The notes: generated from the letters alone by a model not told the origin. A DNA stretch of 64,000 bases from Anoplopoma fimbria (GCF_027596085.1 NC_072462.1:19599421-19663420), one strand, 5' to 3'; positions 45,801 to 58,370 are shown, counted from the stretch's first letter. Translations and numbers: made by a program.

Positions 45801-47170
45801 ATGATGGGTAAAAGCAAAGAGCTCTCTCAAGACCTTCGCAACCTTATTGTTTCAAAACATACTGAGGGCATTGGTTACAGAAGGATTTATAAACTTCTGA
45901 ATGTTCCAGTGAGCACCGTTGGGGCCATAATCCGGAAGCGGAAAGAACATCATTTCACCATAAACCGGCCACGACCAGGTGCTCCTCCCAATATTTCTGA
46001 CAGAGGAGTGAAAATAATTATCAGAAGAGTTGTCCAAGAGCCAAGGACCACTTGTGGAGAGCTTCAGAAATACCTGGAATTAGCAGGTACAATTCTTTCA
46101 AAGGGCTGCACGGTGGTGTAGTGGTTAGCACTGTCGCCTCACAGCAAGAGGGGCCCGGGTTCAATTCCCGGGCCAGACAACCTTCTGTGTGGAGTTTGCA
46201 TGTTCTCCCTGTGTCAGCGTGGGTTCTCTCCGGGTTCTCCAGCTTCCTCCCACAGTCCAAAGACATGCAGGTTAGGTTAATTGATGACTCTGAAATTGCC
46301 CGTAGGTGTGGATGTGAGTGTGAATGGTTGTCTGTCTATATATGTCAGCCCTGTGATAGGCTGGCGACCTGTCCAGGGTGAACCCTGCCTTCGCCCATTG
46401 ACAGCTGGGATCGGCTCCAGCACCCCCGCGACCCTTAACTGGATAAGCGGTTACGGAAGATGGATGGATGGATGGATGGAATTCTTTCAAAGAAAACAAT
46501 AAGTAATGCACTCAACCGCTGTGGCCTGTATGCACGCTCACAACGCAAGACTCCATTGCTGAAGAAAAAGCATGTTGAAGCTTGTTTAAAGTTTGCTGCA
46601 CAACATTTAGACAAGATTTAACTCTTTGGATACCATAATACACACCATGTTTGGAGGTCAAATGGCACTGCATATCACCCCAAAAACACCATACCAACAG
46701 TGAAGTTTGGAGGTGGGAACATCATGGTGTGGGGCTGTTTTTCAGCACACGGCACTGGCAAACTTCATATAATTGAAGGAAGGATGAATGGAAAAATGTA
46801 CCGAGACATTCTTGATAAAAATCTGCTGCCATCTACCAGGATGATGAAGATGAAACGAGGGTGGACATTTCAGCAAGACAATGATCCCAAACACACAGCC
46901 AAGGAAACTCACAATATGTTTCAGAGAAAGAAAATAAAGCTGCTGGAATGGCCCAGCCAATCACCTGACTTGAATCCAATAGAAAATCTATGGAAAGAAC
47001 TAAAGATCAGAGTTCATAGAAGAGGCCCACAGAACCTTCAAGATTGGAAGACTGTTTGTGTGGAAGAATGGGCCAAAATCACACCTGAGCAATGCATGCG
47101 ACTAGTTTCTCCATACAGGAGGCGTCTTGAAGCTGTCATTACCAACAAAGGCTTTTGTACGAAGTATTAA
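45801..47170 (+). pseudogene. Tc1-like DD34E transposase, disrupted
   Basis: Cut-and-paste transposase. The start MMGKSKELSQDLR is followed by the DNA-binding helix-turn-helix region (GYRRIYKLLNVPVSTVGAI) and the GRPR-like RPRPGAPP segment. The frame is interrupted at 46103 by a SINE and resumes at 46493 with KKTISNALNRCGLYARS. A TAA at 46619-46621 then follows HLDKI, and the frame reopens at [13 protein letters not shown]. About a dozen residues normally between these points, containing the first catalytic Asp, are absent. The second Asp (QQDNDPKH) and the Glu (NPIENLW) are present with 34 residues between them. The gene ends TAA 47168-47170. It cannot be active: it lacks one catalytic residue, has a stop and carries an insertion. 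Confidence 0.93.
46104..46479 (+). mobile_element. tRNA-derived SINE with (ATGG)n tail, 376 bp
   Basis: Starts GGCTGCACGGTGGTGTAGTG. It has an A box (TAGTGGTTAGCAC) and a B box (GGTTCAATTCC, 46158-46168) typical of a tRNA-derived pol III promoter. The body contains CACAGTCCAAAGACATGCAG and GGCGACCTGTCCAGGGTGAA, hallmarks of a SINE found in very many teleost genomes. The 3' end is ATGGATGG units. Flanked by perfect 13-bp target duplications AATTCTTTCAAAG at 46091-46103 and 46480-46492, inside the Tc1-like transposase. The perfect duplication indicates a fairly recent insertion. Confidence 0.93.
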
Positions 47171-48664
47171 ATAAATTTCAGTAAGCGTGTTCAATACTTT
47201 TTCCCTGTGTCATTCCATTTTATAACACATTACTTAATTTCTGAACTTATTTGTTTGGTTGGTTTTCTCGTCAATAGCACCTTTAGAAATATATTTACTG
47301 AGAAAAATGGTGACGTGTTCAATACTTATTTTACCCGCTGTATATACAAAATTGACTTGACTTTTTACAGTCAAATATGCACCGTCTGGTTGATCACCAT
47401 AATAACATAGCCTACATGCCATGCACAAGGACATAGCAAACCGCACACGCTGTATAATTTGTGATGTACATGTTCATGCACCAAATGTGCAGAAATAGGA
47501 TATTCAAGTTGCACAAGCACCCAAAACAGACAGATGTTTAGCAGGAAAACTAGCTGCAGATGTGGCAGGCATAAGAATACTTTGTATACATTAGGCTTTC
47601 TGGAGTTCAAATGAAAATCCACCAAGCACCTCTACAAGCTCAAATAGAAAAAAAAATATTAGTCAAGAATCAATGAATTCCTTGCAGTTGTAACATTAGC
47701 TTTACTAGAATACAACACAGTACACCCACAAAGCTTTGAATGTTAAAGAACAACTCCCACTCTCCTGTTGTGCATCTCAGTTCAGTTCAGTTCAGAATCA
47801 CTTTCACCACTTCTATCAACACCAATTCATACAGCAGCTGATTGAAGCACGTTCAGGTTACCGACTTTGACACCTGCCTGTTTCAGGTCATAGCTAGCGT
47901 CATTTATGTCCATTTATGGACGTCGATAGAGCGCTTGTTTCTTGTTGTAACATGAGCCAGCAGAAAACTCTAAATTAAACTGTAACTGGGCAGTTTTAGA
48001 CTTATTACAGCAGCAACACACACGCTGGTAGTCGCTAGCCTAGTATCATAACGGCTACAAACAACATGCAACTCTCTCTTAAAGCAACATCTTATTTTTG
48101 AAAATAAAAGAAAGACCATCATATTTTCAGAGTAAAGTATTACATTTGGCCAATTCGTCTATGACATTTTATTTTAATATATTGGGATGCACAAATGTCA
48201 CAGATTTATTAGAAGATACACAAGGCCTTCTCTTACTTTTTCATATATTGTATTCTTTTGTGCCTTTGAGATTTGTAAAAAGAATACTCTGTGTCTGGAA
48301 ATGCAGCTGAAGGTTGGATTGATTTGAAAATCTGCTGATTGTGTGCATCTCTAGTACTTGTGGGACACATCATCAAAGATTTGACAGTCAGCATCTGGAC
48401 GTTTTTTGAATTTTTTCATCCAAAAATCTACCAATATGACACGATTCTTAACACATTGCCAGTGCTTGCTTCATATGTGTTTTGCTGCAATTTATGCCTA
48501 TTAGTCATTAATGCAAATGCAAGTTCCAGGTCTGTTTTTTAAGTTGATTTTTATGCTGTCCTGCTGAAAAGACTAGAAATGAAAGGTGACCAAGTGACTT
48601 TTTATTCTATTATCTTTCTGTCCTTGCATGGGCATTTCTTTCTCCTAAAGTAAAGACATACTTG

Positions 48665-48800
<136 letters not shown>

Positions 48801-48905
48801 CATGCAGACGCAGACACACAAATCACACACAGGAAGAAACGATCTGCCGCATGGCGGACTGTGCTGGCCCAATCCTGCAGCTTCCACATTGACTATGCTG
48901 AAATA

Positions 48906-49027
<122 letters not shown>

Positions 49028-49330
49028 TCCCACATCCTGTATGTACCATGGTGTTCAGAAAAGGGACAGTGAGATGTTAGGAAGAAGGACTGCAAGACTG
49101 ACTTAGAAAAAAGACAAGTAGAAGACACAGAAAGACAGTGGTAGAAATACAAATAAATCAAACAGGAGAGTAAAGCAATGTAGGCTTGATGTGTGGTGAG
49201 GTGGGAGGTTTGCAGAGAGAGTGTGAGGGTAGGTGAAGAAAAGAGAGACAGAGAGGGGAAGAGGAGAGGGAGGAGTGTACACGATGTACGGCGGGTCTCC
49301 TCGCCAGTCATGACTGAGCAGCAGCCTCAC

Positions 49331-49364
49331 CATGACGGAGCTCCGGTTCCCATGACAACCCAGC
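49331..49364 (-). other. Candidate 34-nt 5' exon of palm2
   Basis: On the minus strand a strong acceptor (CTCTCCATCTGACAG|GCTGGG, with a T25 tract and CT-rich DNA before it) is followed by 34 bases and a donor TCATG|GTGAGG. The segment contains ATG in good context (GTCATGG). Joined to palm2 exon 1 at its perfect acceptor, it would read MGTGAPSW then MSCEEAQ in frame. This is inference from splice signals only. It could equally be chance in CT-rich DNA. Confidence 0.25.
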
Positions 49365-49441
49365 CTGTCAGATGGAGAGGAGAGAGAGAGGAGGTGGAGG
49401 GATGCAGGGAAGGCGAGGAGAGATGGATGCAAAGATAGATA

Positions 49442-49466
49442 GAAAAAAAAAAAAAAAAAAAAAAAA
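49442..49466. repeat. Poly-A tract (25 bp)
   Basis: Uninterrupted A run on the plus strand. On the minus strand it is a T-run about 80-100 bases before the candidate acceptor at 49365. Confidence 0.97.
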
Positions 49467-49483
49467 GAACATCTACTACTCAC

Positions 49484-49790
49484 GGGGCCGTTGCTGTGCC
49501 GTTCCTCTGCAAAGGTGTGTCTGACATGGCTGCACCACCCTCTGCTCTCCTTCCCTTCCCCTCTTCCTCCTCGCCTTCTCCTGTCATCCGCTGTCCTTTC
49601 TGACAGAGTTGTGTCCACCTCGTCTCTCTCTCTTCCTCCTCTCCTCCTCCTCTCTCCCCTCCTCCTTATCTTCTCCTCCTTCTCCTTCTTTCCTCCTGCC
49701 TTTTTTAGTGTGTTTGTCACGCCAGATTGTGTCAGAGCAGCTGCTGCTGCTGCTGCCGCCGCTCCTGCATCATCCTGCTCTGCATGCAGG
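49484..49790 (-). other. Candidate first exon / alternative promoter region, minus strand
   Basis: GC-rich stretch with a GCA/GCC run (49738-49767), ending at a donor-like GGCCCC|GTGAGTAG (49484-49476), 119 bases before the candidate exon at 49364. It contains ATG in excellent context (GCAGCCATGTCAG, minus strand near 49528) reading MSDTPLQRNGTATAP. Spliced through the 34-nt candidate into palm2 exon 1, that frame stops after four codons, so it would act as an upstream ORF rather than a protein start. Low confidence: no transcript evidence. Confidence 0.25.
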
Positions 49791-49801
49791 AGGATGGGGA
49801 T

Positions 49802-49803
<2 letters not shown>

Positions 49804-49890
<87 letters not shown>
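49804..49890. repeat. (GT)n microsatellite, 87 bp
   Basis: Uninterrupted GT units directly upstream (minus-strand sense) of the GC-rich candidate first-exon region. Confidence 0.98.
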
Positions 49891-49892
<2 letters not shown>

Positions 49893-52800
49893 CAAGAGAG
49901 AGAAAGAGTGGTGTATAAATGTCCAGGTGAAGATGTCAATGAGAGAGAGGAAGGGATTTGTAGGTGAGGAAAATGAGGTAAAGAAGATGCTGTAACTAGG
50001 AGCAAGTGTGATGGAGATGAGAGAGGGAAGAAGGATGAGAGAGCGGGATAGAGAGCAGAGGACAGCAAAGAGACGGCAGGGAGACGGAGAGAAAGAGAGC
50101 CTTGGGGGAGTTACAGAATAATGAAAGGAGTGGCCAACATGCCTCATCCCTGCTGCTACCCTGAGAACCTTTTCCCCTTTGAAAGTGGAGAGGGATTCAT
50201 TTAAAGAGGCAGATAGGATGCTTAAAAGCCCTCCATTGTTATAAAAAAGAGGGTGTCCTGCAACTTTAAACGGGATAATAGAAAATGGATGTATGCATGG
50301 ATGCATGGATGATGATAAACTGAGTAATACTGAGCAGGATTTGTCAAGAAGCCTCAGTGATGTGGGATTTATTTCTGAACAATTCGAAACAACTATTACC
50401 AAAAGAAAAAGTCCCCTCCCAATCCTTTTTTGGCCACGACTACTCTTGTGTCCGAGAATTGGGGCACGTCACCAAGGACAAACATTATTTTGTGGAGGGC
50501 CGCACTCTAAGACTCAAATTCTCCAGATCGAGTTGGAGCTGTCATGTTATTGTCAAACACGCCTGATTTTCACAGCTGGATTCAGACAAATCTGCACATA
50601 ATCTTCTGAAGAGAGATTTGCATTCTAAGCGTCGTGTATTGAAAGATAACGTGTGCTGAATGATGATCTGTCTTTTTTACAGACTAGTGTGGACAATCCA
50701 CTATCTCCAAAATATAGGACCATGAGCGGATATTCTTTAACACATACGATAATCCGTCTATAATCATATTATGGCTGCATTTTGAGCTGGCTGACGACAT
50801 TACATTAATGCTTTTCTACAAATGTGATGGTAAAGTTAAGTTAGGTAGGATTTTTTGAAATCTGTTATTTATACGATGCATAACATAGCGATAGAGGATA
50901 ACTATCAAAGGACCACCAGTCTAACTGCATAGAGGAAACTGAATGTGTCTGGAAAATCTTGTAAGTTTGAGGTAGACAGAGAAGAAGAAACAGCTGTCAC
51001 ATGTTGAATCTAAGATTCACAGATATCACAGAAACCCACAGTAGAGAGTTGGCTGATGGTACAGTATTTGGCATGCCGGAAACAATCCGATGCTAGAAAA
51101 GACAATAATTCATCTGCTACTGAAACTAATGTGTTGCATAGTGAGAACAGTTAAGTCGAGTTGCTTATCCAAACAAGAGGCTCAGCAGACATTTTATTGG
51201 GTCTATAAACTGCTGGCTGAGTATTTAGCAGCAGTGACTGGAGGGGAGAGGGAAACCAAGATCTCTTCTTCCATCCATCTTGCTGCCGTTCCTGCCCCGT
51301 CTTGAATATTCATACAGTGTCTTCTTTCCATCTTTCTGGCCTTTCCTTTGTCTCTTCTACTTATGTTTATTTATCTTTTCTTTAATTTACCTGTATCCTT
51401 CCTTCCCTCTCTTTCTGTCACTTGCTCTATTTCTTTTTCCAGTCCTAACTTAGCTTTCTCTTATTTCTATTTCTCCATCCTTCTTTTTCCCTTCTTTTCC
51501 TTCCTTCTTAAGTCATTTACCTCCTATCATCTTTCTTAGGTCTGTAGTGAACTCTACAACCAGACGTTCACTAACATAGACCACGCTAATAATGATATGG
51601 GATTCAAATGGTTTATTGCACGTTAGAGTGAGAGGTAAGGACTTCGGAGGCGAAAAGGTGGTTGAGGTAGGCAGGGATGAGGGTCGTAGGATGAAGGGAT
51701 GAAGGGTAGGGGATGAAAGGATGGGGTCAGAGTGTAGATCTTCCTCATTACTAGTGTTTTGTAAAAAAAAACAAAAAACAAAGTTAAATGAAATCTTAGG
51801 TAAAAATGTAACGCCAGAGTATGGTTTATATTTTGTACTACCTTGTCATTTGCAAGTGCCTTCATCATTTGAAGTGTTGATTGTAAAAAGAAATGTTGTA
51901 TCTATTGTATATTAACCCATATGTAAATAGCCTGAGAATAAATCAGTGCAAGTGCCAGGTTGTGAAATACATACAACAGAGGTCCAACATTAAGCGTACT
52001 TTAATTATTTACACATTCATTAGACTCATCAGACATTTGTAACACAGTGTAACAGCCCAATAATGCAAATAAAAACAGTTGAATTTAGTGTGGTTTTTGT
52101 CATTCCCAGGCTCAAAGGACATTGTGGAGGTCACAAATCTTAAAGTGCCAAGACATTTCACATTCCTTCCTGTCACACATTTAGATGTATACACTTGTAG
52201 AGTCTGTTTCTTCCTGACTTATCTGCCTTTCTTCCCGCTCCCTCTTGCTCTCTCTTTCTCTTTCCCTTCCCGACAGCCCTTGGTTATCATGTTGTTTGGT
52301 ATGCCAGTTATTCAGACGCTGCTCTTCAGGTTGAGGTAGAGACCTTAAATGGTCATCAGACATGCACCCTCTACCCCTCCACACTCCCACACACCAACAC
52401 TCACCCTCTCCTCAATCCCAACCTGCTCCATACAGTTTTGTGTGGAGATTCTAATATCTAATCATGTGTATGTTAATGAGTGCATCATCATCCCAGATCT
52501 GTGGGAAATAAAGGATTCATGCTCAGAAAAATAGAAAGATTCAGATGAAGCCATCCTCATAACTGACTCGGTCAAGATCACCTTTGACTGAAAAAAAGAC
52601 TTTGCGTAACTTTTGAAGTGTTAATGTTATGCATTTGGCTAATTTGTGCTCATTTCAATTACATAATGCTAAAGATTAAACAACTTCCAGTATTTGAGTC
52701 ATGGATTGTGCCTCACTGGACTGCAGGCAGAGTATGTAATGCCTTAGAAAAGTGTGTCGTCCAATATGGGGATGGTGGTCGTAGTTAATGTCCCTTTTTT

Positions 52801-55627
52801 AAACTGTGGGGTGTACCGCCATCTTGTGGTTTTTTCAAGCCACTTTAAATGATCTGATCTTGGAGATTACTAGTGGCAGTGTTAAAATAGACATAGGGCA
52901 GAAAGCAGTGACCCTACAGAATGCCTGCTGTCATTCAATTATTAAACATGGGAAGAGATTCTTGCAGAATTTTGAAACATGTCCAACATGCTCAGCTAAA
53001 TCTTGGTTATATCTGATGGTGTGTTTTGTCTTTAATGTTTGTTTGTTTTGTCTTGTTATGTCCTGATTCTCAAAACTCAAAAATACTCAGATATGGAAAC
53101 ACTGCGCATTCATCTATTGTGAAGATACTGGAAATGTAGCAGGAGTGATTAAAGAGAGGCTGAAAGAAAATGCTGTTTTTTTTCATAATGTGCTGGGATT
53201 CTAAGATGTTTAACGTTTGCAATAATGCAGGTCATATTCAATAAATGATGTATGCATGGTCTGCAATGTATGATAAAAAGGAAACATACACTGACTGCAC
53301 TGCCAGGGGACATCCAGTAGAGGGCACTGCTTGTAAGATTTTTAAAGTTAAGATAAAATATTTTAATTAAACTTGTACACTAACACTTTGAGGAGATCAC
53401 TTTTACTTTTAGCCATTTTTCTTATTGTCCTTATGATTTTTGATTGATGGCATTATGTCGATAGTATACGAAAGGTGATAGCAAAGGCAGCAGAGAGTAG
53501 AGAAGGTAAAGAGCAGGGCACAGTTCAGTATAGTTTTTTCACTATTTATTGTCTCATGGTAAAAATGTTTACCTGAAAATCAAAAGTGATTAAAAAGTAT
53601 AAACTCCTTAATAACATGTTAATGAAAATGATCAACATGAAAGGACCTGATCTCACTGTAATGATGCTCACAACTGATGCTGTACACCTGAATACACAGT
53701 GATTTGTCTACATTCATTCCATATGTCCTGTTTTCTGTCACGTCTATCTCAGTACTTTTAGACATACACTACTGCAGGCTGCGTAGGTCTTTACAAGCAA
53801 TACTGCCAGGTCAGATTCCTACACATTCAGCCGAATAGGCAGGTAGACAGACAGACAAGCACACACACACTATGGCAAGACAGAGTTCATGCTCCAGTGG
53901 GTTTTAGTTGTTGATCCAGAAAGTCTGTCAGCTTAGATACACCAGCGATACCACAGGATTCACAACTGGGATTTACTCTGACCCACTTCAAAAGTGCTCC
54001 ACATTTTATTTACTACAGCACATATCTGATATCTCCTTACATGGGGGACAAAAGGGACTTTGAATAAGTCAAAATGTTTGGAACAAAATGCTACACGGTT
54101 GATATAGCATCATTTATTTAGGTCATTCAGTTTAGAAGATCCTTCTTAAGCTTCTTGATGACATTAATAAACAAGTGAAAATACATTGTACCATATGCAT
54201 CAAACTAAGTATTTAGTTATAAAGCAATGGGATTTACAATTCATATAAAGCAAGTATAATTATACAACCTTTTGATTAATAGAAAACAATTAAAGCCTGT
54301 AGTAAGATTAGAAATAAAAACGAGAGCTCAAATTTGTTTCATCCAAACTATACTATATCCTAGTTATTCCAAAAAAGGTCTCTCAAAAGGACAGTACCAA
54401 AATAATGAGCAACAGTCTTGAGAGCCAGAAATCTCAGCACCTTGCCCACTAATACTAGCATCCATAGAACTGATCAGCAACTCTATTAAATCCTTTAAAC
54501 ATTTAGTAAAGTGTGATGCAATTAGAATGTTATTTATTTTCTCCTTTAAAGGCATAATCTGTAATCCAAATGGCTCAGACAGCGATAAAACAGGTCTGTA
54601 CTGGATTTTATAGTATAATTAATTAACACTAAATGGCTCCTCTTGTTATTTATATTGCATTAATGAACCTTTATGCCTTTTATATGGTCCAAAATATACG
54701 TATGCATGATGTGAAATGAAAGTTGTGTAATATATAACAGATTAATTAGCAACTTCTTTTGAATTAGCATATTCACCATACCCCTGGGCTGGAGGCAGAT
54801 TGGTTTGACTTTCACAATAAAGGTCAGGTATAGAGGAAAGATTATACTAATTCTAATTAAATTACTACAATAGTTAATATGTAGGTTTATGAGGAATTTT
54901 GCCGTGAACAAAGCTGTTTAGTACTTAATATAAACTGTGATACAGACCACAAAGTGCTGCTCTGTGATACAGCAGAGTGCTGCTCTGTGACCCACTTCAG
55001 TTGTACGATTACGTGTGTTTGCCACAATGGTGATGATAAACAATTCATTAACATCCTGAGCAGGATTTGGGTGATGATGAAGCACGATTACATCCTTCTT
55101 GCCAGCGCACAGTTATTAAAACAAATGACTTATTAAACCAAAGAGCTCCAATCTCTGCAGCAGGTATATCTGCAAATCCTGGTTTCAAGGTCAAGTCTGC
55201 CATCAAATATAAATAAATGGCATGTTTTCAGTTCAATGCACTTCAGACATTATCTTAACAGTCTTGAAAGAATTTAGTTAAGCACAGACAATTTCTTTGA
55301 CCCTAAAATGAACCATATTATTCTACAGATGAAAGTCAAAGTCACAAAAATGAATGGTGGAAGCTGAAGATTCTCGTTCCTTCATTCCTCCCGCTCGAAA
55401 CATATCAGCTATAAATGCCTTATGCCTGCAAAAGTCATAATTTTCACATTGCCACAAGATGACTGACAAGTGAGACATCAACATGAACCTGTTTGTTTCT
55501 GTCTGGCTGTCGTGAGTTTCTGCTTCCAGTTTTCACTCTATATAAAGTCATAACGGCTATTCAAGTTTCTCATAACTGATCTGCCAAGACAAGGAACAGG
55601 CGTGTAGTTATATAATCTGGCTTTAAT
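49891..55627. other. Upstream non-coding DNA
   Basis: Purine-rich to 50.1 kb, a pyrimidine-rich stretch at about 51310-51540, otherwise AT-rich unique sequence. No exon, transposase or RNA gene recognised. Confidence 0.65.
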
Positions 55628-55969
55628 TAGGACTGGGAGATATGGAGAAAAATCTAATATCATGATACTTTTGACCAAATACCTTGAAATCCACAAAACT
55701 GTAGGTTTAAAAATTGGTGCAAAACGTTTACACAATGAGATTTTTGATAAATAATGATCAGTAATGTTGCTCTAATGACTATGCTGTTAAAGGCAAGCAG
55801 GTAATGACAATTAAGAGGCTGCATTACAGTATGACAATGACATACTGTAATGCGGCCTCTAAAACCAAGATAAGACAACACTTATGACGTATTACGATAT
55901 AACGATATCCAGACGATATCTAGTCTCATATCACACTATCAATTTAATACCAATATATTGCCAGCCTTA
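55628..55969. mobile_element. hAT-like non-autonomous MITE containing a palindrome, 342 bp
   Basis: Left end TAGGACTGGGAGATATGGAG and right end ATATTGCCAGCCTTA are imperfect inverted copies. Flanking 8-mers GCTTTAAT and GCTTCACT match at 6 of 8, consistent with an aged hAT target duplication. Interior ACACAATGAGATTTTTGATA and ACGATATCTAGTCTCATATC are recognisable pieces of a very common teleost MITE (TAGGGCTGGGCGATATGG...CCCAGCCCTA), remembered, not searched. No transposase. Confidence 0.75.
55815..55860. repeat. Near-perfect palindrome, 19-bp arms and 7-base loop
   Basis: Left arm GAGGCTGCATTACAGTATG, loop ACAATGA, right arm CATACTGTAATGCGGCCTC: one mismatch in 19 pairs, and that pair would be a G:U wobble in RNA from one strand. 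It lies inside the hAT-like MITE. Probably an internal inverted duplication of the element. Confidence 0.9.
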
Positions 55970-56693
55970 GCTTCACTGTATTTATACAATGCCTAGTTTA
56001 AATAACTGATCCCATGCTTTAATCGTTTCAGGAGGTGACGAGTTAAACCATAATTTAAACCGCCCTCTACAGTTCACTGGTTCAGCTTCTGGCGGCTGTG
56101 CTCAGTCAATTCTTGATGGAGTTTTGCAGGCTAAAAGCTTTCAGAAAACTGAGCATGATGTGCACTTGGCCTGTCTATGCGAGGCTCATGCGGGGTAAGG
56201 TTACATTAGTCATCATCAGTGCCGAGCTGCATTCAACATTTTTCCATTTGTGAGTGGTGGGAATTAAACATCAGAGAGGAGAGGACTAAATGTTTCATTC
56301 CAGACCATTGACTGGCCAGCCAGCTACAGTAGACATATACAAAGACCAGACTAATCGCTCAGCTCAGAGCAATGGGGTGGTGTGTGTATGTGTGTGGGAG
56401 AGCCAGAGAGAGATATTATAGAGCTTCCTGTAATTGGAGGGACAGTTGGGAAAGCCCTTTTTGCATTCAACTGGGAAATCCCAAGCACTGGTTTGGAGGA
56501 GGGGGAGGTGTGTGGGAATGATTTTTGGGGAGAACCCTGTGTTAAAAGCGCAGAGGGGCGGTGCTGTGTGTGAATATAGCAACGAGTATGTGTGTGTGTG
56601 TGTGTGCATTGAGGAGTAAATGTTTGTATTATGGGTTTAATGTATTTATAATCCTGATTTCTTTGGTGTTGAAGTGTGTCCTGGTATGTGTGC

Positions 56694-56694
<1 letters not shown>

Positions 56695-56787
<93 letters not shown>

Positions 56788-56974
56788 CTGTGGCACGCAA
56801 AAGAAGGCCAGGGCCCCGAGACAAACGTGGCCGCTTACCCGCTCCGTTGCCATGGCGACGGGGAGATGGGAAAGGCTCCGTTGGAATTGCCATTAAAATG
56901 GAGAGCAGCACACCACTGCATGCCTGCACACATACACACAATGTATTCACATGAAGACAAAGCAAGCTTAAAAC

Positions 56975-57043
<69 letters not shown>

Positions 57044-57173
57044 GTAGGGTTTCTTCTGCATTACTAGCGTTGTTGAGGTATTCATGAAATGGGAGATGTG
57101 ATTGGTGTGTTGAAACCCAGCTGCAACTACAACATCACCATCACAATTACCGGCCCGTAACTCCCCTGGGCAC

Positions 57174-57231
<58 letters not shown>
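56695..57231. repeat. Cluster of (TG)n, (CA)n and (GT)n arrays in alternating orientation
   Basis: TG units 56695-56784, CA units 56985-57040 and GT units 57176-57231, so neighbouring arrays are inverted relative to each other. Sequence between them is moderately GC-rich. Confidence 0.97.
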
Positions 57232-57234
<3 letters not shown>

Positions 57235-58370
57235 TATGACCCAATATTAAAACAGTGCAGTGGAAAGAAAACTGCTGGTGGGTTCCCAGATTGCATTTCG
57301 GCCCATGCCTTCTGTCTTTTTTTGCTCTCAAAACGGACTGTTAACCTGAATGCAACCAAATCTGATTGGTCAATACTACTCGGACTACAGACGGATTACA
57401 AATGGAAACCAGAATGATTCCCAAACAACCAAAATCTAGTCCCATTGGCTATAGATTCTGAACTCATATGCAGATATCAGTTCATAGAGAATAAGTTATA
57501 GAAGATAGCTGAGCTCAGTATTTCAGGAAGACCTCACAATTGACCATTCTCTAAACCAACCTTAGTTACTGATTCCATGCCTGTCAAGATTTTGGTACTC
57601 ACACAGCACACATGCAGTTTAAAATGTTAATGCAAGCAGATTTACAATGGTGACCGTTGATTTCATCAGCTAAAATGAATATTGTTTTCCAGCATATTTT
57701 TTCAGCTGTAGCAAGCTAGATAATTAAGCTAACGCTAGATTCATGAGTTGGTGAACTCATTGGCTCTTTCTGACTTTTTTACATTTCCAGCTGGCTTGTT
57801 TTTCAAACAGGAACCCAAAAAAATATCTTTAGTGTCTATACACATGATATTAGACTGGTAGAAGACTGAAAGACTGAAAATGTTTACCTGTTTATGATCC
57901 ATTTTAGAGGACATGGACGTAAAGAGAGCAATTGCCTTGTGATGGTTGAAATCTTCAACCAATGTTTAATCCACTCATGTATATGGAATTGCAAGCTTAC
58001 GACAGTAAGCTTACATGTACTTCTGCATTATCCTGCTGATTTACATGGATGGTTTTGTATGTCTGAGAGTAGAGGAATGTTCCTGTGCTGGATTCCTCTC
58101 AGACTTGAATACATTTTTTTGTGTGTTTGTAGACCAAGAGAGGGTAATTGGTCCACACACCCGCCATAAAGAAAGGTTAAACTAAATGTTATGGCAAACC
58201 TCAGGGCCAAACGTTTGAATCCCTGGTGACTTACATGTTTGTTCTGCTAAAAAAGAAAATGCATTCAAGCAAAGTGATTTGCAACAAAAGCTATGAGGAT
58301 GACTGCAGCTTTAATGTATGTGATGTCATTTAAGCAAGTTTGGATTGCTACTAATAAACATGTATTTGAG

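Larger units (their letters stand above)
45472..47340 (+). mobile_element. Tc1-like transposon (IR/DR type), inactive, split by a SINE
   Basis: Left end CAGCAGGGAAAATAAG and right end, inverted, CAGCGGGTAAAATAAG, each flanked by TA, the Tc1/mariner target. Inverted repeats are about 160 bp. Each carries two copies of the direct repeat AAGTATTGAACAC: left at 45485-45497 and 45612-45624, right (inverted) at 47187-47199 and 47315-47327. This is the IR/DR layout of Sleeping Beauty-type Tc1 elements. Without the 376-bp SINE and its second target copy the element is about 1.48 kb. The transposase within is broken. Confidence 0.93.

Noticed and set aside
46110..46175. tRNA-like sequence with A and B boxes
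   Set aside because: It is the head of the SINE at 46104-46479; it does not fold as a complete tRNA and is flanked by the SINE body.
49103..50068. 321-codon open frame on the minus strand, the longest in the window
   Set aside because: It runs through a CA array (Thr-His repeat), poly-Ala, Arg/Glu-rich and poly-Phe (T-run) simple sequence. Low complexity explains it, and no domain is visible.
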